Shown: positions 46,045-54,995 of the stretch, in pieces
Layout of the letters: each line of letters starts with the position of its first letter
How positions within the stretch are numbered: position 1 is the stretch's first letter
Assembly: GCF_036250065.1 (NCBI RefSeq)
Contig: NZ_CP109199.1
Location: 5,394,001 to 5,458,000 of the forward strand
DNA length: 64,000 nt
Direction: 5' to 3'
From: Micromonospora sp. NBC_01699
GTDB taxonomy: Bacteria; Actinomycetota; Actinomycetes; Mycobacteriales; Micromonosporaceae
Notes under the pieces: generated by a model
What the model was told of the DNA's origin: nothing
Databases searched by the model: none
Seen by the model: the letters and a program-made list of their open reading frames with translations, nothing else
Program-made: the position numbers and the translations under genes

Positions 46045-46943
46045 GCGATCTCGCCGTCTCCCCCGCCCGTCCCAACGTCGCCCCACGGGTGCTACGCGGT
46101 TCGGCGGCGGCGCGCAAGGCCCGCTACAGCACGATCAAGATGTGGGTGGGCGGCACCTGCGCCGCGGTGGTCATCGTCCCGGTGGCGCTGGCGCAGGTCC
46201 TCCCGCTGCCCGACCCGGTACGCGGCGTACTCCGCGAGACCTCGTTGCCGCCGCTGAGTCACGGGCACCTGCTCGGCACCGACCCCAACGGCCGGGACCT
46301 GCTCTCCCGGATCCTGTACGGCGGTCAGACCTCGCTGCTCATCGGCCTGCTGGCGATCCTGCTGTCGGGTGTGATCGGGATCGTGGCCGGCGCCACCGCC
46401 GGCTACTTCGGCGGCTGGGTGGACACCGTCATCTCCCGCCTGCTGGAGGCGCAGATGGCGCTGCCGCTGCTGCTCATGCTCCTGCTGGTGGTCGCCCTCT
46501 TCGGCCCGTCGATCCCGGTGATCACGCTGGTGATCGCCCTCGCCCAGTGGCCCGAACCGGCCCGCCTCACCCGAGCGCTCGTACTGGTGGAGCGGGAGAA
46601 GCCGTACGTCGCCGCGGCGCAGGTCCTCGGCCTGCGGAAGCTGACCATCATCGTCCGGCACATCATCCCGAACATCCTGTCGCAGACCCTCGTCGTGGTG
46701 TTCCTGCTGCTCGCCCAGGCGGTGCTGCTGGAGAGCGCGCTGAGCTTCCTCGGCGCCGGCGTCCAGCGCCCCTACCCCACCTGGGGCGGCATCATCTCCG
46801 ACGGGCGGGAACTCTTCGTCACCGGCACCTGGTGGCTGGTCACCATTCCCGGCGTGGCCATCGCCCTGCTGGTGCTCGGGGTGAACCTGCTCGGCGACGG
46901 GCTACGCGACCGGGTACGGCGGACGAAGGCGGTGAGCGCCTGA
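46041..46943 (+). CDS. ABC transporter permease (DppC-like)
   Basis: A membrane protein of 300 residues, partner of the DppB-like permease. Characteristic parts are HLLGTDPNGRDLLSRILYGG after the first helix and the EAA loop in YVAAAQVLGLRKLTIIVRHI. GTG start overlaps the stop of the previous gene (GTGA). Confidence 0.94.
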   Translation: MSDLAVSPARPNVAPRVLRGSAAARKARYSTIKMWVGGTCAAVVIVPVALAQVLPLPDPVRGVLRETSLPPLSHGHLLGTDPNGRDLLSRILYGGQTSLLIGLLAILLSGVIGIVAGATAGYFGGWVDTVISRLLEAQMALPLLLMLLLVVALFGPSIPVITLVIALAQWPEPARLTRALVLVEREKPYVAAAQVLGLRKLTIIVRHIIPNILSQTLVVVFLLLAQAVLLESALSFLGAGVQRPYPTWGGIISDGRELFVTGTWWLVTIPGVAIALLVLGVNLLGDGLRDRVRRTKAVSA

Positions 46944-47782
46944 TGGCCGTACTCAGCGTGCGGGACCTGACCGTCGACCTGATGACCGGCGCCGGCGTCG
47001 TACGCGCCGTCGACGGGGTGAGCTTCACCGTCGAGCCGGGCGAGACGGTGACCATCATCGGCGAGTCCGGCTCCGGCAAGTCGACCACGGCGATGGCCCT
47101 GCTCCGGCTGCTCCCGGACGACCTGGCCGTGCTCTCCGGCCACGCCGAGATCGCCGGTCGGGACGTCATCGGCACCCGCCGGCACATCGGTGCCCTGCGC
47201 GGCCGGACGGTGGCCCTGATCCCCCAGGACCCGATGACGGCGCTCAACCCGATCGCCACCGTCGGCCGGCAGATGACCGAGGCGATCCGGCTCTCCCATC
47301 CCGGACACTCCCGCGCGAAGGCGGATCAGCACGCCCTCGAACTGCTCCGCGCGGTCCACATCACCGAGCCCGAACGACGGCTGAGGGCGTACCCGCACGA
47401 GCTGTCGGGCGGAATGCTGCAACGGGTTCTCATCGCCATGGCGCTCTCGGCCGAGGCCGACCTCATCGTGGCCGACGAGCCCACCTCGGCCCTGGACGTG
47501 ACGGTGCAGGCCGGCATCCTGGACCTGCTGCTGGAGATCCAGGAACGCACCGGTGCCGGGCTACTGCTGATCACCCACGATCTCGGCGTCGCCCGGCTGA
47601 TGAGCGACCGGGTGCACGTGATGCAGTCCGGCCGGTTCGTGGAGAGCGGCACGGTCGAGGACGTGATCGACCAGCCCCGGCACCCGTACACCCGCAAGCT
47701 GCTCGACGCGCTGCCCAAGCTCGGCCCCTGGGACGACCCGGACGCGCCGACGCCCCAGTTGATACAGGAGGAAGCGGTATGA
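46943..47782 (+). CDS. ABC transporter ATPase (DppD-like)
   Basis: A protein of 279 residues. Walker A GESGSGKST, Q-loop PQDPMTALNP, signature LSGGMLQR, Walker B LIVADEPTSALD, switch His in LLITHDLG. It is shorter than many DppD proteins and lacks the usual C-terminal four-cysteine Fe-S cluster. It overlaps the permease stop by one base (TGATG). Confidence 0.94.
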   Translation: MAVLSVRDLTVDLMTGAGVVRAVDGVSFTVEPGETVTIIGESGSGKSTTAMALLRLLPDDLAVLSGHAEIAGRDVIGTRRHIGALRGRTVALIPQDPMTALNPIATVGRQMTEAIRLSHPGHSRAKADQHALELLRAVHITEPERRLRAYPHELSGGMLQRVLIAMALSAEADLIVADEPTSALDVTVQAGILDLLLEIQERTGAGLLLITHDLGVARLMSDRVHVMQSGRFVESGTVEDVIDQPRHPYTRKLLDALPKLGPWDDPDAPTPQLIQEEAV

Positions 47783-48627
47783 ACCAACCGCTGCTCGACG
47801 TCGCCGGCCTCGTGGTGGAGTACGGCGTCGGCCGGGAGCGCTATCGGGCCGTGGACGACGTCTCGTTCCGGATCCCCCGGGGCGGATCGCTGGCCGTGGT
47901 CGGCGAATCGGGTTCGGGCAAGTCGACCATCGCCCGCGCGCTGGTACGGCTGGTCCGGCCGACCGCCGGGTCGATCACCTTCGACGGCGTCGACCTGACC
48001 CGGCTCACCGACCGTCAACTCCGCCCACTGCGGCACCGGATCCAGATGGTCTTCCAGGACCCGTACGGCTCGCTCGATCCGCATCTGAACGCGCAGCAGA
48101 TAGTGGCCGAACCCCTTGCGGCGCGCGGCGAACGCGCCCGCCGGGTGCGGGAGCGTCGGGCTGCCGAGCTGCTCGACGCGGTGGGCCTGCCCACCTCGGC
48201 GCTGCACCGCAAGCCGCACGAGTTCTCCGGCGGACAGCGGCAACGCATCGGGATCGCCCGCGCCCTGGCGGCCGAGCCCGACCTGCTGGTCTGCGACGAG
48301 GCGACGAGTGCCCTCGACGTCTCGGTGCAGGCGCAGGTGCTCGACATCCTCGCCGGGCTGCGGCGGGAACGCGGGTTGACCTTCCTGTTCATCTCGCACA
48401 ACCTGGGCGTGGTCCAGGCCGTCAGCGACGAGGTGCTGGTGCTCAACGGGGGCCGGGTCGTCGAGCGGGGCGGGACCGGTGAGGTGCTGCGACATCCCCG
48501 GGAGGAGTACACCCGGCGGCTGCGCCGCAGTGCGCTCGAACCGGCGCTGATCACCGGGCGCAAGCCCCGCGAGGTCGTCCGGCAGGTCGCGGCGGCCCGG
48601 ACCGCGCAGAGTGCGGCCACGTCATGA
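47779..48627 (+). CDS. ABC transporter ATPase (DppF-like)
   Basis: A protein of 282 residues. Walker A GESGSGKST, QMVFQDPYGSLDPH at the Q-loop, signature FSGGQRQR, Walker B LLVCDEATSALD and FISHNLG. It forms the ATPase pair with the DppD-like protein. ATGA overlap with the gene before and with the aldo-keto reductase after. Confidence 0.94.
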   Translation: MNQPLLDVAGLVVEYGVGRERYRAVDDVSFRIPRGGSLAVVGESGSGKSTIARALVRLVRPTAGSITFDGVDLTRLTDRQLRPLRHRIQMVFQDPYGSLDPHLNAQQIVAEPLAARGERARRVRERRAAELLDAVGLPTSALHRKPHEFSGGQRQRIGIARALAAEPDLLVCDEATSALDVSVQAQVLDILAGLRRERGLTFLFISHNLGVVQAVSDEVLVLNGGRVVERGGTGEVLRHPREEYTRRLRRSALEPALITGRKPREVVRQVAAARTAQSAATS

Positions 48628-49601
48628 GCGGGAAAACCCTCGCCGGGCTGCGCCACCGGCTGCCGACGCTGGTGCTGGGGACCATGACCTTCGGCGACAC
48701 GGCCGACCCGGACGCGGCCCGCGCCATGGTGGAGATCGCCCTGGAGAACGGCCTGACCTCGTTCGACACCGCCAACGGGTACGCCGGTGGGCGCAGCGAG
48801 CAGATACTCGGCGAGATTCTGCGGGGCCGTTGGGACGACGTCACCGTGGCCACCAAGGCCGGCATCTATCCCGGCGACGCCGGGGGGCACCCGCTGCTGT
48901 CCCGCCGGGGGATCCGGGCCTCCCTCCAGGCCAGCCTGCGCCGGCTCGGCACCGACCGGGTCGACCTGTTCTACCTGCACCAGCCGGACCGCTCGGTGCC
49001 GCTCGCGGAGACCGCGGCGGCCCTGGCCGACCTGGTCTCGGACGGTCTGGTCGGCGCCGTCGGGGTGTCGAACTACGCGGCCTGGCAGATCAGCGACGTA
49101 CGCGCCGCCTGCGCCGCCGCCGGGGCGCCCCCGCCGGTCGTGGCCCAACAGCTCTACAACCTGGTCGCACGGCGGATCGAAGACGAGTATTCCGAGTACG
49201 CCAGCACGCACGAGCTGGCGACCGTCGTCTACAACCCGCTCGGCGGCGGGCTGCTGACCGGCCGGCACACTCTGGAGGACCCTCCCGGCGAAGGCCGGTT
49301 CGGCTCGTCCGCACTGTCCCGGATGTACCGCGAGCGCTACTGGAACCGGCCGGTCTTCGACGCCGTCGCCGCGCTGTCCCGAATCGCCGGCGAGGCGGGT
49401 GTGTCGCTGCCCGAGCTCTCCCTGCGCTGGCTGCTCTCCCGGGACGTGGTGAGTGCGGTCCTGCTCGGCGGTTCGAAACCGGAACAGTTGCGCGAGAACA
49501 TCCGCGCGGCGGCCGGTGGCGCTCTACCACCGGACGTCCTCGACGCCTGCGACGAGGTCGGCCGCGTACTCGCCGGTCCGATGCCGGCGTACAACAGGTG
49601 A
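48624..49601 (+). CDS. Aldo-keto reductase
   Basis: A protein of 325 residues with the AKR barrel and catalytic tetrad: D48 and Y53 in FDTANGY, K78 in ATKAG, H119 in YLHQPD. Near the C-terminus LLGGSKPEQLREN binds the NADPH 2'-phosphate. It reduces or oxidises a carbonyl/alcohol of the imported compound. Its start overlaps the ATPase stop (ATGA), so it belongs to the transport operon. Confidence 0.9.
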   Translation: MSGKTLAGLRHRLPTLVLGTMTFGDTADPDAARAMVEIALENGLTSFDTANGYAGGRSEQILGEILRGRWDDVTVATKAGIYPGDAGGHPLLSRRGIRASLQASLRRLGTDRVDLFYLHQPDRSVPLAETAAALADLVSDGLVGAVGVSNYAAWQISDVRAACAAAGAPPPVVAQQLYNLVARRIEDEYSEYASTHELATVVYNPLGGGLLTGRHTLEDPPGEGRFGSSALSRMYRERYWNRPVFDAVAALSRIAGEAGVSLPELSLRWLLSRDVVSAVLLGGSKPEQLRENIRAAAGGALPPDVLDACDEVGRVLAGPMPAYNR

Positions 49602-49629
49602 ACCGAGCACCCACGACCGGAGGAACGAC

Positions 49630-50433
49630 GTGACCACACCCGACCCGAACGCCACCCGGCCCACCGCCCGCGCCTTCGTCGACCGGCTCCGGCGCCGCGA
49701 CCGCGCGCTCGGCTACTGGGTGGTGCTCGACTCCCCGGTGTCCACCGAACGGATCGCCCGGCTCGGCTACGACTACGTCTGCGTCGACGCACAGCACGGG
49801 CTGGTCGAGTACGCGGGCATCCTGCGCGGGCTCACCGCGATCGACGCCGGTGGTGGGTCGGTGGGGCTGGTACGGGTCGGCGCGAACGACCCGTACCACA
49901 TCGGACAGGCCTTGGACGCCGGTGCCGCCGGGGTGATCGTGCCGCTGGTGGACTCGGTCGACGACGCCGTCGCGGCGGTGGCCTCGGCGACGTACCCGCC
50001 GCACGGTGTCCGGTCGTACGGGCCGATGCGCTCGGCCCTGCGGGTGGGCCCGCTACCGGCCGAGGCCAACGCGTCCGTCGCCTGCCTGGCGATGATCGAG
50101 ACGGCGGCCGGGCTGGCGAACGTCGAACGGATCTGCACCGTGCCGGGCCTCACCGGCGTCTACGTCGGCCCGTCCGACCTGTGCCTCGCCGTCGGCGGCG
50201 CCTACCCCGGCGACCCCGAGGTGACCGACGTGTTCGAGGCGGCCCTGGCCCGGATCCGCCGGGCCGCCGCCGACGCCGGGGTGGCGGCCGGCATCCACAC
50301 CGCCGGTGGCCACGACGCGGCGAACCGGCTGGCCGAGGGCTTCACCTTCGCAACGGTCTCGTCCGACCTCGTGCACCTGGAACGGGCGGCGGCCGACCAC
50401 CTCCGGGCCGCCGGGATCGGCGGCCCGGTGTAG
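49630..50433 (+). CDS. HpcH/HpaI-type class II aldolase
   Basis: A protein of 267 residues. Family residues: H56 in DAQHG, R82 in LVRVG, metal ligands E157 in MIET and D183 in GPSDL. HpaI enzymes split or join 2-keto-3-deoxy acids to pyruvate and an aldehyde with a divalent metal. Last gene of the transport operon, so it probably cleaves the keto-deoxy acid made from the imported sugar acid. GTG start at 49630 with GGAGG upstream. Confidence 0.92.
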   Translation: MTTPDPNATRPTARAFVDRLRRRDRALGYWVVLDSPVSTERIARLGYDYVCVDAQHGLVEYAGILRGLTAIDAGGGSVGLVRVGANDPYHIGQALDAGAAGVIVPLVDSVDDAVAAVASATYPPHGVRSYGPMRSALRVGPLPAEANASVACLAMIETAAGLANVERICTVPGLTGVYVGPSDLCLAVGGAYPGDPEVTDVFEAALARIRRAAADAGVAAGIHTAGGHDAANRLAEGFTFATVSSDLVHLERAAADHLRAAGIGGPV

Positions 50434-50482
50434 GTCCCGCGACGGCGGACCGTCGCACCGTGGTCCGGACGCGCCGAGCCGG

Positions 50483-52084
50483 TCAGCCCCGGCGCCACTT
50501 CTGGTTGGCGCCGCCGGAACACTCCCACAGATGCAGCACGGCGTCGTTGTTCGGGTTCCATTCCGCGATGTCGACGCACTTGTTCGCCTGCGGGTTGACC
50601 AGGTCGCCGGCGGCGCTGAGCACGAACTGCTGGGCGGCGTTGCCGCTGCACGTGGCGATCTGGATGATGCTGCCGTTGGCGGTGCCACCCCAGGCGACAT
50701 CCATGCACTTGTTGTTCTGCGTACGCAGGGTGCCGTTGGTGAACGTCCACGCCTGGTTGGTGCCGCCGGTGCAGTTCCACACGATCAACCGTTGGCCGTC
50801 CGTGAAGTTCCAGTTCGGCACGTCGACGCACTTGTTGTGCCAGTTGCTGATGATCGGGCTGCCGGTGGCCGGCGGCGGGGTCGAGCCACCCGACCCGAAC
50901 GGGGTGAGCACGATACCGGCGGCGCGCGGATCGCCGTCGTGCACCAGGGACTCCTGCGCCTGGACGTCGTCGAAGGCGAAACCGTACGCCTTGCCGTCCA
51001 CCATGTTCGCGTGGATGATCCGCGAGTAGTGGTTGGTGAGCGCACCCCGGTAGAAGTCCGCCGGCCCGCCGCCCGGCTGGGTGTCGATGGTGCCCAGCGT
51101 GCTGCGGTGCAGCGCCGCGCAGAGCGTACGGGCGATCGGCCCCACTATCTGGTCGTTCGGCGCGCTGAGGTTGCCGTCGCAGCCCCACACGTTGGCGCTG
51201 GAGGGCCGGTTGAACGAGGCGACCTGTTGACCGGCCGGGTTGGTGAAGGTCATCACGTTGCCGGAGGTCCGGCCGAGGAACCTCGTGTTGGGCTGGTCGG
51301 TGAACGGCACCACGGTCAGCGTCCGGCCGGCGTACGCCGCCCACGCGCTGTTGATGTACGGGTCCAGGTACGTGGTGCTGAACAGACCGGCGTCGGCGGC
51401 CTTGCCCGGCGCGAGAACCCGCAGCACCGTGCCGTCCGCGCGGGTGCGTACGGTGTCCGCCCAGCCGGCCTGCGCCCGGATCTGGTTGATCACGTTGTCC
51501 CGGCCGTTGTTGACCAGGTCACCGGTCCGCTTGGTGGCACCGCTGCTGCCGGTGACGGTGACGGCGTGCGGCACCGCGAACATGTCGACCTGCGAGCTGT
51601 TGAGCCACAGTCCGGCGTCGTTGTAGGTGAACTCGCTCCAGTCGAACAGGATGTCGCGGTTCGGGTCGCCGCCGGCCCAGGGGGCGGGCTGCACGAGACC
51701 GTCCGGGGTGAGGAAGAACTTGAGCCGCTCGCCGAGGGACATGTAGACGCGGCCGGAGAGCCCGCGTGGCAGCTGGATCGTCGTGCTGCCGCCGTTGCCC
51801 GGTCCGGCGATGGAGACGTCCGGCGCCGGCGAGGGCGGGTTCGATCCGGGGGCCCACGGGGTGAACGTACCGCCCGCGTTGACGTAGCCGAGTCGGCCGG
51901 TGTTGAGGTTGACGCCCAGGACGTACAGGTAGACGGCGTCGCCCCGGCCGGTGTTGTTGGTGACCGTGAAGGGCAGCAGGTTCGGGCCGACGGCCTGGGC
52001 CGGCGGCGGGGCCGCGGTGATGGCGGCGGGGACCGCCAACACGAGCGCGGCGACCACGCCCAGCAACTTCTTTCCGGTACGCAC
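50483..52084 (-). CDS. Secreted GH64 beta-1,3-glucanase with ricin-type carbohydrate-binding domain
   Basis: A protein of 533 residues. Signal peptide 1-31 (KKLLGVVAALVLAVPAAITA, cut after AQA). Residues about 34-375 match glycoside hydrolase family 64 (laminaripentaose-producing beta-1,3-glucanase): NNTGRGDAVYLYVLG, GRVYMSLGERLKFF, VDMFAVPHAVTVTG, and AFDDVQAQESLVHDGDPR. A Gly/Ser/Pro linker follows, then a ricin-B-type trefoil (about 405-533) with three repeats ending NQAW, AQQF and NQKW. It should degrade beta-1,3-glucan of fungal walls outside the cell. GTG at 52084 has AGGAG seven bases upstream. An LacI-type operator lies about 120 bp upstream. Confidence 0.93.
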   Translation of the reverse strand: MRTGKKLLGVVAALVLAVPAAITAAPPPAQAVGPNLLPFTVTNNTGRGDAVYLYVLGVNLNTGRLGYVNAGGTFTPWAPGSNPPSPAPDVSIAGPGNGGSTTIQLPRGLSGRVYMSLGERLKFFLTPDGLVQPAPWAGGDPNRDILFDWSEFTYNDAGLWLNSSQVDMFAVPHAVTVTGSSGATKRTGDLVNNGRDNVINQIRAQAGWADTVRTRADGTVLRVLAPGKAADAGLFSTTYLDPYINSAWAAYAGRTLTVVPFTDQPNTRFLGRTSGNVMTFTNPAGQQVASFNRPSSANVWGCDGNLSAPNDQIVGPIARTLCAALHRSTLGTIDTQPGGGPADFYRGALTNHYSRIIHANMVDGKAYGFAFDDVQAQESLVHDGDPRAAGIVLTPFGSGGSTPPPATGSPIISNWHNKCVDVPNWNFTDGQRLIVWNCTGGTNQAWTFTNGTLRTQNNKCMDVAWGGTANGSIIQIATCSGNAAQQFVLSAAGDLVNPQANKCVDIAEWNPNNDAVLHLWECSGGANQKWRRG

Positions 52085-52203
52085 CGACAACTCCTCTGTC
52101 CGTGGGTGGGCACCGGTCCGGTCGCTCGCGGCGGCCGGACCGATGGCGGCCGGGACGGGCCACGGGACTCTCGGCGCTGCTCGACGGGTACCGGACGGTA
52201 ACC

Positions 52204-52219
52204 GTGAGAGCGCTCTCAC
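52204..52219. promoter_or_regulatory. LacI-family operator upstream of glucanase gene
   Basis: GTGAGAGCGCTCTCAC is a perfect 16-bp palindrome. The GAGCGCTC core is the known binding form of actinobacterial LacI regulators of glucan and oligosaccharide use (CebR/BglR type). It is 120 bp upstream of the glucanase start. Confidence 0.75.
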
Positions 52220-52255
52220 AGAATCGCCGCCGATGACGTTGATGTCAATAGATGG

Positions 52256-53164
52256 TTACAGATGCGTCGGGTCCGCCCGCCCGGTGCGGGCCAGCCGGGC
52301 GGCGACCTGTGGTCGGGCCGGCAGGCAGCCGCGGGCACCGAAACCCTCCGTCGCGATCGCTCCGGCCGCTGCCGCCCAGCGGGCCGCGTCGAGCAGCGAA
52401 CGGCCGTCGGACAATCCGACGGCCAGGGCGGCCGTGAACGCGTCGCCCGCGCCGGTCGTGTCGATCACGGTGGCCGGGGACGCGGGCACCCGTACCGGGG
52501 CCGTCCCGGTCACGTACACGCGGCAGCCGGCCGCCCCCGCTGTGACCACGACGGCCCCCACGCCCGCTGCCAGCAGCGCATCGATCCCACCGAGCACGGA
52601 CAGTTCCGTCTCGTTGGGGGTGAGCACGGAGACGAGGCGGAGTAGTGCCGCCGGCAGCGGGCTGGCCGGGGCGGGGTTCAGCACGAATTGCCAGCCTCGC
52701 GCTCTCGCGGTCGACGCCGCGGCCTCGATGGCTTCGAGCGGGACCTCCAGGCAGGCGACCACGACGACGTCGCTGCCGGTGACCGCCGTCAGCGCGGAGA
52801 CGACCAGCGCTGGGGTCAGCGCCGCGTTGGCGCCGGGGACAACGGCGATGGAGTTCTCGCCCGCCCGGTCGACCAGGACGATCGCGACCCCGGTAGGGCC
52901 GGGGGCCGTCGTCACCGCGTCGTCGATCACCCCCCGGGCGGCGAGGTCGCGGCGGGCCGCCGTACCCCGAGGGTCGTCGCCCACGGCGGCGACCAGGTGG
53001 ACGGTCGCGCCGAGGGTGGCCGCGGCGGCGGCCTGGTTGCCGCCCTTGCCGCCGTGCGTCTCGGTGAGCTGTCCCATCGTGACGGTCTCGCCGGGCAGCG
53101 GCATCCGGTCGCCGACGGCGACCACGTCGATGTTGACGGATCCGACGACGATCACCGTGCTCAT
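52256..53164 (-). CDS. rbsK: PfkB-family carbohydrate kinase, ribokinase-like
   Basis: A protein of 302 residues. GSVNIDVVAVGDRMPLPGET at the start, HGGKGGNQAAAAA (ribose-binding, typical of RbsK), LTPNETE and the catalytic DTTGAGDAF near the C-terminus. Ribokinases phosphorylate ribose at C5. Its ATG overlaps the stop of the sugar ABC permease (ATGA), so it phosphorylates the sugar released after import. Other PfkB substrates are possible. Confidence 0.88.
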   Translation of the reverse strand: MSTVIVVGSVNIDVVAVGDRMPLPGETVTMGQLTETHGGKGGNQAAAAATLGATVHLVAAVGDDPRGTAARRDLAARGVIDDAVTTAPGPTGVAIVLVDRAGENSIAVVPGANAALTPALVVSALTAVTGSDVVVVACLEVPLEAIEAAASTARARGWQFVLNPAPASPLPAALLRLVSVLTPNETELSVLGGIDALLAAGVGAVVVTAGAAGCRVYVTGTAPVRVPASPATVIDTTGAGDAFTAALAVGLSDGRSLLDAARWAAAAGAIATEGFGARGCLPARPQVAARLARTGRADPTHL

Positions 53165-54066
53165 CCGGCCATCCCGGTGTTCGCGATGCCGGCCACGAAG
53201 CGCCGTTGCAGGACCAGGAACAGGCCCAACATCGGCAACAGCATGATCAGGCCGGCCGCCGCGTTGAGCACGGCGTTCTGGACGTACGCCTGTTGGAAGG
53301 AGAAGAACGAGGTGGAGATCGGCATCTGTGACTCGGACTGTAGGAAGGTCACGGCGAACAGGAACTCGTTGTACGCGGCGAGCGCGGTCACCAGCGCGAC
53401 GGTGAGAATGCCGGACAGGGCGTTGGGCAGGATGACCCGGGCGGCGATCTTCAGTTCACCGGCCCCGTCGATCCGGGCGGCCTCCTCCAACTCGCGCGGC
53501 AGGGTCAGCAGGAACGCCCGCAGCAGCAGCGTCGCGAACGGCGTGAGGGTGGCGCAGTAGATGATGATCAAACCGAGCTTGGTGTCGTAGAGCCCGGTGC
53601 GGGTCCAGATGTAGAACAGCGGTACCAGGAACATCTGCATCGGGAGCGCGCTACTGACCAACAGGTAGAGGATGACGCTGCCGGCTCCGGGCAGGTCGAG
53701 CCGGGCCATCGCGTACGCGGCGAGCCCGGCGATGACCACGGTGCCGAGCACCGTTCCAGCGACCAGGACCAGGCTGTTGTAGAGGCCGCGCCCCATGTGC
53801 GCCTGGTTCCACGCGTCGGCGAAGTTCGACCACAGCAGGTCCGCCGGCAGGCCGAACGGGTCGCCGACGAGTTCGGACTGGGTCTTGAACGCGGCGAAGA
53901 CGAAGATGATGAGCGGGCCGACGGCGAACAGCGCGAGGATGAGCAGGATCGCCCACCCGCCGATGCCGGTTCGTTGCCGGCCGTCCACGGTGGCCAGCCG
54001 GGTCGGGCGGGTCGGGCGGGTCGGGCGGGCTGGACGGGTCTGCTGTGGGACCGTTCCGGTGCTCAC
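53161..54066 (-). CDS. Sugar ABC transporter permease (MalG type)
   Basis: A membrane protein of 301 residues, six helices expected. The EAA loop is ELEEAARIDGAGELKIAARVIL. The N-terminal tail contains PTR tripeptides encoded by a 9-bp tandem repeat (GTCGGGCGG type) at about 54000-54032. GTG at 54066 overlaps the upstream permease stop (GTGA). Confidence 0.93.
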   Translation of the reverse strand: MSTGTVPQQTRPARPTRPTRPTRLATVDGRQRTGIGGWAILLILALFAVGPLIIFVFAAFKTQSELVGDPFGLPADLLWSNFADAWNQAHMGRGLYNSLVLVAGTVLGTVVIAGLAAYAMARLDLPGAGSVILYLLVSSALPMQMFLVPLFYIWTRTGLYDTKLGLIIIYCATLTPFATLLLRAFLLTLPRELEEAARIDGAGELKIAARVILPNALSGILTVALVTALAAYNEFLFAVTFLQSESQMPISTSFFSFQQAYVQNAVLNAAAGLIMLLPMLGLFLVLQRRFVAGIANTGMAG

Positions 54067-54986
54067 GCCTCCCACCTCCTGACTCGGCGCAGTACCTGGT
54101 AGGTGACGACGATGACCGCGGTGAACAGGGCCATGACCACGCCGATCGCGGAGGCGTAGCCGGCTTCGAGGTTGGCGAAGGCGTTGCGGTAGAGCAGCGT
54201 GCTGAGCACCTCGGTCGCGCCCGCCGGGCCGCCCTGGGTGAGGATGTAGACGAAGTCGAAGGCGAGGAACGACCAGATGATCGTCTGGACGACCAGGAAG
54301 ACCAGGGTCGGTCGGATGCTCGGCAGCGTGATCGACACGAACTGGCGCAGCGGTCCCGCGCCGTCGAGCGACGCCGACTCGTAGAGCGCCGGATTCACCG
54401 ACTGCATCGAGGCCAGGAAGACGACGACGAGGAATCCCCAGAAGGCCCAGGTGTTGACGACGGCGACGGTCCCGAGCGCAAGATTCTGGTCACCGAGGAA
54501 GTTGACCCCGAGGATCCGCCCGATGCCGCTGTCCGGGGAGAGCAGGTTCTCCCAGACGGCGGCGCTGACCACGCTCGCCACGGTGTACGGGATGAAGTAG
54601 GCCAGCCGGAAGAGCACCTGGAACCGGCGCAGCCGGGACAGCAGGTAGGCGCCGACCAGCCCGAGCAGCATCGGCATCACCAGACTGATGGCGGTCCACA
54701 CCAGGTTGTGCGACAGGGCCGACCGGAACTCCTCGTCGGCCAGCATCCGGGTGTAGTTGGCGAACCCGATCCACCTGCCCGGACCGATTCCGGACCAGTC
54801 GGTGAACGAGTAGTAGACGGACTGGACGGCGGGCCAGAGGATCACCGTGAAGTTGACGACGATCAGCGGGAGCATGAACAGCCATGCCACCAGCCTGGTG
54901 CGTCGGCGTACGCTGCGTCGCCGTGGCCGGCCGCCGGTTCGGGCGGCCGGCGGGGTCTCGGCGAGGGTGGGGGTCGGGGCGGTCAT
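54063..54986 (-). CDS. Sugar ABC transporter permease (MalF type)
   Basis: A membrane protein of 307 residues with MLPLIVVNFTVILWPAVQSV, YSFTDWSG and the EAA loop in YESASLDGAGPLRQFVSITL. Partner of the MalG-type permease. The ATPase is not in the cluster, as usual for actinomycete sugar importers that share MsiK. Confidence 0.93.
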   Translation of the reverse strand: MTAPTPTLAETPPAARTGGRPRRRSVRRRTRLVAWLFMLPLIVVNFTVILWPAVQSVYYSFTDWSGIGPGRWIGFANYTRMLADEEFRSALSHNLVWTAISLVMPMLLGLVGAYLLSRLRRFQVLFRLAYFIPYTVASVVSAAVWENLLSPDSGIGRILGVNFLGDQNLALGTVAVVNTWAFWGFLVVVFLASMQSVNPALYESASLDGAGPLRQFVSITLPSIRPTLVFLVVQTIIWSFLAFDFVYILTQGGPAGATEVLSTLLYRNAFANLEAGYASAIGVVMALFTAVIVVTYQVLRRVRRWEA

Positions 54987-54995
54987 CGGCCGGCG

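Noticed and set aside
53999-54040. Tandem 9-bp repeats GTCGGGCGG
   Set aside because: They encode a PTR-repeat in the cytoplasmic tail of a permease; simple low-complexity coding repeat, not a regulatory or CRISPR array.
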